Source: Chitinispirillales bacterium (GTDB taxonomy: Bacteria > Fibrobacterota > Chitinivibrionia > Chitinivibrionales > Chitinispirillaceae). From it: a stretch of 64,000 nucleotides of DNA. Shown one piece after another: positions 60,201 to 64,000 of this stretch. Position 1 is the first letter of the stretch; each line of letters opens with the position of its first letter. The DNA is taken from positions 40,588 through 104,587 of the forward strand of contig JAITCM010000144.1 in NCBI GenBank assembly GCA_031283085.1, written 5' to 3'. The notes below the pieces were generated by a model, which was not told the origin of the DNA, searched no databases, and saw only the letters and a program-made list of their open reading frames with translations. Both the position numbers and the translations under genes were made by a program.

Positions 60201-62393
60201 GGCGGAGGTATCGCCCGCCGGCATGGCCGCCGGCGGCAGTATCGTCCGTCCGCCGAAGAGTTCGTCCAGCTGGTCAACCACCGCGTTGCCGCTGGGGGTC
60301 AAATGGTTGAGGTCGACGGAAACGGAGTCCGGGATGTCGTCGGCGGACAGGACGGACTGGCCGCCGAAGAGTTCGTCGAGCTGGTCGGCCCCGGCGCTGC
60401 CGCTCGGGGCCGCCAGGCTAAGGTCTACCGAAGCGAAATCCGGGATGTCGTCGGAGGACAGGACAGACTGGCCGCCGAAAAGCTGGTCGAGCTGGTCGGC
60501 CTCGGCGTCGTCGCCCTGGGTCATGGGGCTGATATCGATTGGAGCGGAGGCCGGTACGGCGACCGACAAAACGGACGCATCGCCGAAGAGCGCGTCCAAC
60601 TGGTCGACGACGGCGTTGCCGCTGGAATAACCGCCGTCGGTTGAGGACAACGCGGTATCGTCGGTTAACAGTGATTTACTTGTGGGTACGGCCTCTCCGG
60701 TTAATAGGGACTCTCCGGTTGATACGGGTTTCTCCGCCGGTACGGACGGCGCCGCGCCGCCGAACATCGTGTCAAGCTGACCCGCGACATCGTCGCCGCT
60801 CGGCTGACCGTCGCGGGCAACGCCGCCCGTCGCCGTTAACACGGATTCTTCAGCCGGTACGGACGGCGCCGCGCCGCCGAACATCGTGTCAAGCTGACCC
60901 GCGACATCGTCGCCGCTCGGCTGACCGTCACGGGCAACGCCGCTCGTCGCCGTTAACACGGATTCTTCCGTTAATCCAACCCCATCGGTTAATACGGAAC
61001 CATCCGTCATTGCCGCCAACTGCTCATCACCCGATACCCGCGATTCAGGCTCCGATTCCCCGAACATAGCGTCAAGCCGTCCCGCAAGGTCGTCCCCGTT
61101 AAGTTGGTCATCAGTTCCCTGACCATCCGCAACCGTAGCCGGCAGAGCGGAGCCATCCGTTATTATAGAATCTTCGGTCGGCCCCGATTGTTCCGCCAAC
61201 GCGGCCGCTTCGGCCATTTCCGACTCCGCCAACATCTCCGCCTCCGCCCCGCCGAACATCGTGTCAAGCTGTCCGGCGACGTCGTCGCCGCTGAGTTGGC
61301 TATCCGGGGCAGTGCCCACTACGATGTCGTTGGTCGGCACGGGTGTAGGCAAGGATTCCGATTGCGCATCTTCGCCGAACAGGGCGTCAAGCTGCCCCGC
61401 GACGTCGTCCCCGCTTGGGTGGCCGTCGGCGGATACCGCGGCGGGCGGCGGCGCGGGCATCTGCGGTGGCATCCGCATTTGTGGCGCCGGCATTGGCGGG
61501 GGTGTCTGCGGCGGCATCTGCATTTGTGGCGTCGGCATTGGCGGGGGTGCCTGCGGCGGCATCTGCATTTGCGGCGTCGGCATTGGCGGTGGTGCCTGCG
61601 GTGGCATCTGCATTTGCGGAGGCATCTGCATCGGTGGCGGCATTTGCATTTGCGGCGGCATCTGCGCCGCTTGTCCCTCTATACCGCCGAAGACTTCGTC
61701 GAGCTGGCCGACGACGTCGTCGCCGAACTGGCCGGCACCGGCATCATATCCCGGAGCCGGTTCCGGAGGCTTCAGGAACATAGCGTCGAGGTTGGCGCCG
61801 CCGGCGTTACCGGCGGGCGGCGAATTCATTTTGTCGCTGAACAGGGAGTCCAGCTGGCTTTCGATTTGGCTTTCGATGCTGCCGTCGCCGGGCGCGGGCG
61901 GCGCCGGTTGCGCGTGGCTTGCGGGCGGCGGCGTTCTTGTTACCGGCTTTATCCCCAGGATTTCCGCGGCGGTGCCTCTCTCCCGTTGCTTGTTTTTGGC
62001 CGCGCAGACTCTGAGTTCGGCGTTGTCGGGTTCCATGTCGGAGAGGATGGCGTACAAGCTGCCGGCCGCGGCGGCGCGGCCCGACGCGAGGTAGATGTCG
62101 GCCATCATCCGCAGCGCGACGGGGTTTCGCAAATCGGCGGCGCACACCTTTAGGGATTCATCGGCGGCGGCGGCAAGATTGCCCTGCTCTTTGTAGCAAC
62201 GCGCCAGCACCAAATGTCCGGTGAGGTAGTCCGGATGCTCGACAAGCCCCGCACGGCATAGCTCCACCGCGGCTTTCAGGTCGCCGCTTTCGCGGTACAT
62301 ATCCGCTAAACGCGAGAATGCCCGCGACTTGGGGTTACCCGCCAACTTCTGTTCAAGCTCCCGTATCGCCTGGCTCTGCCTTTTAGAACCCAT
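57276..62393 (-). CDS. Giant TPR protein with five or more tandem-repeat families
   Basis: 1705 aa from the ATG at 62393 (MGSKRQSQAIRELEQKL, with GGAGG upstream). Residues about 10-130 are TPRs (SRAFSRLADMYRESGDLKAAVEL, LARCYKEQGNLAAA). Then follow a Met/Pro/Gln-rich stretch (about 245-320), about 20 copies of a motif of the type GDDVAGQLDxMFGG (about 215-1040), a long Asp/Val/Ile-rich region with 14-residue repeats (about 1234-1421), 13-residue DDEIRAGKFKD repeats (about 1460-1505), another TPR (LADIYYQQGQPRLALHIYERL, about 1615) and a basic tail. No signal peptide or membrane helix is seen, so it is probably cytosolic. The TPRs suggest a scaffold; the partner is unknown. Pro-peptidase and PilT genes follow. 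Confidence 0.85.
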   Translation of the reverse strand: MGSKRQSQAIRELEQKLAGNPKSRAFSRLADMYRESGDLKAAVELCRAGLVEHPDYLTGHLVLARCYKEQGNLAAAADESLKVCAADLRNPVALRMMADIYLASGRAAAAGSLYAILSDMEPDNAELRVCAAKNKQRERGTAAEILGIKPVTRTPPPASHAQPAPPAPGDGSIESQIESQLDSLFSDKMNSPPAGNAGGANLDAMFLKPPEPAPGYDAGAGQFGDDVVGQLDEVFGGIEGQAAQMPPQMQMPPPMQMPPQMQMPPQAPPPMPTPQMQMPPQAPPPMPTPQMQMPPQTPPPMPAPQMRMPPQMPAPPPAAVSADGHPSGDDVAGQLDALFGEDAQSESLPTPVPTNDIVVGTAPDSQLSGDDVAGQLDTMFGGAEAEMLAESEMAEAAALAEQSGPTEDSIITDGSALPATVADGQGTDDQLNGDDLAGRLDAMFGESEPESRVSGDEQLAAMTDGSVLTDGVGLTEESVLTATSGVARDGQPSGDDVAGQLDTMFGGAAPSVPAEESVLTATGGVARDGQPSGDDVAGQLDTMFGGAAPSVPAEKPVSTGESLLTGEAVPTSKSLLTDDTALSSTDGGYSSGNAVVDQLDALFGDASVLSVAVPASAPIDISPMTQGDDAEADQLDQLFGGQSVLSSDDIPDFASVDLSLAAPSGSAGADQLDELFGGQSVLSADDIPDSVSVDLNHLTPSGNAVVDQLDELFGGRTILPPAAMPAGDTSAAIGQDVPSGNAVVDRLDALFGGQTTLPPAAVPEDMEGAAPDINILDDATKELDLPASPEIDAAMTEISGDDVENRLDAMFGAAPATAEMDEAAFAAALEAEVASTPADLPAPEEMDEAAIEAEQTSISGDDVENRLNTMFAAAAPPPDMPDEPALIVDGNDAAPTADEAAPPPDAGADTTTDGKLPSSIVLDENGIDIAVAPTSEDIEDRLDTMFGKSDPSAPKEPLVVDDAEAKTETQPAKTAANRIPVDNDEDTSFLNAGKDGTVEGTAAEATDGADMTGDDVEARLAEMFGGAAADTTTAMTIEEVMGVDIDDTGDGVDADVGVDNVTDTDSVIDGTDSVTNVVDESIDTADSVISTGDGVIVGTETAVDGIDADSVINATGVVDIDDVVSASNAVSADGVVEVVDMDSLVGIKNANREDEVDNIDNIVDMESIIMDGVVDTDDVVSIQDVVNAGNEIDANDIVDVIDMDSFVGIKKTDEASEVDNACSACNADNAVGTDNVVDTDNIADIVTDSVIDTDNIADIVTDSVIDTDNIAGIVVDNVIDTDSIADIVTDNVIDTDSIADIVTDSVVDTDNIAGIVVDNVIDTDSITDIVTDNVVDTDSIADIVTDNVVDTDNIAGIVTDSVVDTDNIADIVTDNVIDTDNIAGIVTDNVIDTDSITDIVTDSVVDTDNIADIVTDNVIDTYNVVNMNEVSDTVCVVDTVEDLLGIGDVINMGDIVGIDNVIGAGKFKDMDDEIRAGKFKDIDDEIKAGKFEDMDDEIRAGKFKVPVPSAASVGVDDIVDDIEIEDRLRRLFMTEGADLEPGLGHGLNSLDDVDAGGLSVAPTGVVDGVGGSEIIGPDERDTPFDLPDHVLTSTLADIYYQQGQPRLALHIYERLMLRDPADTRILAKISEIRGVLQQLGEGGTSAPAVAAFRPEKAPSASSGRKKKVPAAAGERATDSRPLAGVRINKKSAPAKKGGKRAKPKP
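57880..58008 (-). repeat. 39-nt tandem repeats in the TPR gene
   Basis: About three to four units of 13 residues, of the form AGKFKDMDDEIR, occupy this stretch. The units differ by single substitutions (KDMDD, KDIDD, EDMDD), which points to recent duplication. Confidence 0.75.
58130..58690 (-). repeat. 42-nt tandem repeats (about 13 units) in the TPR gene
   Basis: About 13 units of 14 residues, consensus V(I/V)DTDNIADIVTDS, each made of two similar 7-residue halves. The DNA is AT-rich with recurring words such as ATTATCAGTAACAATATC, unlike the GC-rich remainder of the gene. Variation is mostly N/S, I/V and D/G swaps. Confidence 0.85.
60736..60969 (-). repeat. 117-nt direct repeat, two nearly identical copies
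   Basis: Two 117-nt copies (starting 60736 and 60853) encode 39 residues each, including GDDVAGQLDTMFGG and AAPSVPAEE. They differ at only a few bases, so the duplication is recent. They are part of the longer GDDVAGQLD motif series. Confidence 0.8.
61440..61670 (-). repeat. Met/Pro/Gln-rich tandem repeats in the TPR gene
   Basis: Units of 45 nt encode PPPMPTPQMQMPPQA and close variants, three to four times, next to shorter MQMPPQ units. This is a flexible low-complexity linker. Confidence 0.75.
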
Positions 62394-62436
62394 TCCCTCC
62401 CTCCCCAAACACTCCGCAATAAAAAGCATCGAATTT

Positions 62437-62468
62437 CGTAGGGGCGGCGCCCTGCCGCCGGTCTCGCC
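62437..62468. repeat. Palindromic repeat, family 1, upstream of the TPR gene
   Basis: CGTAGGGGCGGCGCCCTGCCGCC contains GGCGGC and GCCGCC around a 5-nt loop. The beginning GTAGGGGCGGC matches the fba terminator copy, here on the opposite strand. The rest of 62394-62552 is an upstream region without a recognisable gene. Confidence 0.5.
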
Positions 62469-62552
62469 CGTGAATAAAAACCGTCCCTCTCAATATTATT
62501 AAATATAGTATCGGGCGGGGCGCGGGCGGCGCAAATATGTCACAAACTTTTT

Positions 62553-62951
62553 TTATTGAATAAGGTATTGACTTTTTGCGTACATTATCGCCATGATGTC
62601 CTCCGGCGCGTAATCCGTCTCGGCCTGTATCATCTCGTCGATGTACGTCTCGCCCCTTTTGAGCAGCTTCTTAGTCTCGTCGAAGATGCGGACGAGCTCC
62701 GGCAGGGCCGCGGGGCGGGGTACGTCGGGGTCGGCGAAGGCGTCGGTGGAGGCGTTGAAATTATTTTTATCTTTTTTGTCTTGGGTGTCGAGGGCGCGAA
62801 GGCCGGAAGAGGGGCGGTCGGGGGAGGTGTCCTCGGTACCGTAGGCGAAGCTGTCGGTGGAGGCGTCGAAATTATTTTTTTTCCTTGTTTTTCGGCGCGG
62901 AATCGGGTATATTAGTATCAGATAGGCCGAAAAACTCTTGCAGTTTTCGGT
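62553..62951 (-). pseudogene. Start-less ORF remnant downstream of the phage-like gene
   Basis: Directly after the TAG at 62952-62954 the same frame stays open for about 133 codons to a TAA at 62553. It lacks ATG, GTG or TTG in its first 100 or so codons. The encoded sequence looks protein-like: two copies of NNF(D/N)ASTD(S/A)FA, then PELVRIFDETKKLLKRGETY and a helical end. It could be the severed C-terminal part of the upstream gene, cut off by a nonsense mutation, or a remnant of a separate gene. Family unknown. Confidence 0.4.
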
Positions 62952-63485
62952 CTACGAATGGCGGCGGGCTCGCTTCGCCCGGGTCAATAACCCGGATACG
63001 TTGCGAGTGGCCGCCTTTCTTAAGGTAATGTCGCTTACGGCGGCAGAATGGACAATGTTCCTGCCAACCCTGTTTGGCTTAGCGGTTTCTTCGTTGACGG
63101 TAAACCGGATATAATACTCCCCATCCCCGTCAGTAAATTTGTTTATATAGTTGTGGTATTCTTTTATGTTGGGATGTTCCTTGTGTCCCGGTCTCACGTT
63201 CTCCCGCTCCGACCACCCAAACAAAGATGTCTTGTATAGTTCAGGAATACTCTTGATAATCCGCGAAAGCTCATATCCTCTGTGCCTCAGTATCTTTCCT
63301 ACGGAATCTACCGGCAAAATCGCTCGACGTCCATCATTGTCATTCTTCATTTCGCCGAAAACACGGACAGCCACTTCGGCGGCTTTCTTATCCATCGGCT
63401 CGCCCAGCTCGACATACCTCGCCGGAAGGCTCTGTATCTCCGCCGCCCTGCGCGCCCTATCGTCTTTGTCTTTGTTGTTCTCCAT
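62952..63485 (-). CDS. Phage-type protein, possible barnase/EndoU-like (PBECR) nuclease domain
   Basis: 177 aa from the ATG at 63485 (MENNKDKDDRARRAAEIQ), 4 nt after the previous stop. The C-terminal half has a beta-strand and motif series YYIRFTVNEE, then NIVHSAAVSDITL, which by eye resembles the phage barnase/EndoU/ColicinE5-RelE-like domains of polyvalent phage proteins. I could not verify catalytic residues. It ends with a TAG stop, but the frame continues open beyond it; see the remnant entry. A function in phage or conjugative entry is inference. Confidence 0.55.
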   Translation of the reverse strand: MENNKDKDDRARRAAEIQSLPARYVELGEPMDKKAAEVAVRVFGEMKNDNDGRRAILPVDSVGKILRHRGYELSRIIKSIPELYKTSLFGWSERENVRPGHKEHPNIKEYHNYINKFTDGDGEYYIRFTVNEETAKPNRVGRNIVHSAAVSDITLRKAATRNVSGLLTRAKRARRHS

Positions 63486-63489
63486 ACCC

Positions 63490-64000
63490 CTAATATACTT
63501 TATTAAGCACCGGCGTCCACTCGCCGCTCTCCAGGGCGTCGGGCGTGCCAACGCGCCGCCTCACCCGGTACGCCAGCTCCGCCTCGCTCCACTCCGGATG
63601 CGCCTGTTTCAAGGCTTCGAAGCCGGCTATCTTCGTCGTGTGCTCTATCGACCCGGTAAAATCCGACCACAGGGCTAACGCTTTTATTTTTCGCGGGATA
63701 TTCCGCTTTTGCCCTTCCAGGCTCATAGGTGCCAAGTCGTTCTCGAAAGAAAACTCCCCGGTGTTCTTGTTGCGCAAATTGTAAACCCCGTCGTTCATGG
63801 CGCCGAGACGCAGCATATCGCCCGCAGTGCCGGAGATTTCGTTTTTGTGGTGATACCTCCACGCCTGCCTGAACGCGCCCAGCAGCTTTTGCAGGAAGCC
63901 CCCCTTTATTACTATGCCGGGATTCTTCATCAAAGTCTCGAATACGTCGCGGAACGGGTTCTTGGTGTGGAAAGTCGGCTTGTAGTTTATAAACACGTCC
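63490..64000 (-). CDS. C-terminal end of a large phage polyvalent protein, 5' part outside window
   Basis: The visible 169 residues run from the right edge to a TAG at 63490. A GTG at 63996 is in frame, but the frame is open to the edge, so the gene almost certainly starts outside. It contains KNPFRDVFETLMKN at the left, GTAGDMLRLGAMNDGVYN and a late helix-rich part SIEHTTKIAGFEALKQAHPEW, then ELAYRVRRRVG. This is the general layout of the C-terminal associated domain (LPD38-like) of polyvalent proteins carried by phages and plasmids. The assignment is by resemblance only. Confidence 0.5.
   Translation of the reverse strand, partial: DVFINYKPTFHTKNPFRDVFETLMKNPGIVIKGGFLQKLLGAFRQAWRYHHKNEISGTAGDMLRLGAMNDGVYNLRNKNTGEFSFENDLAPMSLEGQKRNIPRKIKALALWSDFTGSIEHTTKIAGFEALKQAHPEWSEAELAYRVRRRVGTPDALESGEWTPVLNKVY

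Noticed and set aside
57601..60630. A 1009-codon plus-strand open frame opposite the TPR gene
   Set aside because: It is rich in Ser/Thr and follows the repeats of the minus-strand gene exactly. It is a by-product of low-complexity codons in the real gene, with no start context or known domain.
62556..62915. Plus-strand 119-aa frame near the right end
   Set aside because: It has Gly/Val-rich low-complexity sequence, while the opposite strand gives a more protein-like product. I kept the minus-strand remnant instead.

Overview
The window reads as the chromosome of a Gram-negative, moderately GC-rich bacterium with very AT-rich gaps between genes. An Omp85-like outer-membrane barrel shows the outer membrane. 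The general style of RpoB/RpoC, the Cys4 S4, the zinc-type S14 and the long repeat-rich TPR protein suggest an FCB-group organism, perhaps Fibrobacterota-like. That placement is inference and would need a ribosomal-protein tree. Except for one gene (589-3660), every gene reads on the minus strand, so transcription runs from high to low coordinates.

Layout, in the direction of transcription. (1) 64000-62553: the edge of a phage-like element, with a truncated polyvalent-protein-like C terminus, a small possible phage nuclease-like protein, and an ORF remnant with no start codon. (2) 62393-54398: a 1705-residue TPR protein built from several tandem-repeat families, an M24 aminopeptidase, a PilT-type ATPase and ClpP. 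(3) 54146-22690: an unbroken translation and transcription supercluster. It runs tRNA-Thr/Tyr/Gly/Thr, tuf, terminator, rpmG, tRNA-Trp, secE, nusG, rplKAJL, rpoBC, rpsLG, fusA, S10 operon, spc operon, infA, alpha operon. tuf is not next to fusA, adk and map are missing between secY and infA, and the alpha block is permuted: infA-rpsK-rpsM-rpmJ-rpsD instead of infA-rpmJ-rpsM-rpsK-rpsD. (4) fba (class II aldolase), followed by a hairpin terminator.

(5) 21431-3657: an accessory island. It starts with an EcoRI-type adenine methyltransferase overlapping a DUF262-HNH endonuclease gene (a probable restriction-modification pair). A cytosolic GH1 beta-glucosidase follows only 2 nt later. Then comes a tight eight-gene operon: TerY-like VWA protein, PP2C phosphatase, protein kinase, SF1 helicase, unknown 674 aa, coiled-coil McrB-like AAA+ protein, DUF2357-like protein, unknown 894 aa. 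I read this as a TerY-P phosphorylation triad controlling a McrBC-derived, helicase-containing defence system, resembling what I recall of the TerY-P-linked CoCoNuT class. Two subunits are unrecognised, so it is the best candidate here for a poorly described system. (6) On the plus strand, facing the island and overlapping its last gene by 4 bp, is an outer-membrane protein that fuses a gluzincin metallopeptidase, a PD40 beta-propeller and an Omp85-like barrel. (7) The left edge holds the start of a secreted pectin-lyase-fold protein.

Several families of short palindromic repeats sit in gaps inside and around the ribosomal cluster. One copy forms the fba terminator and another lies inside the permuted alpha block.
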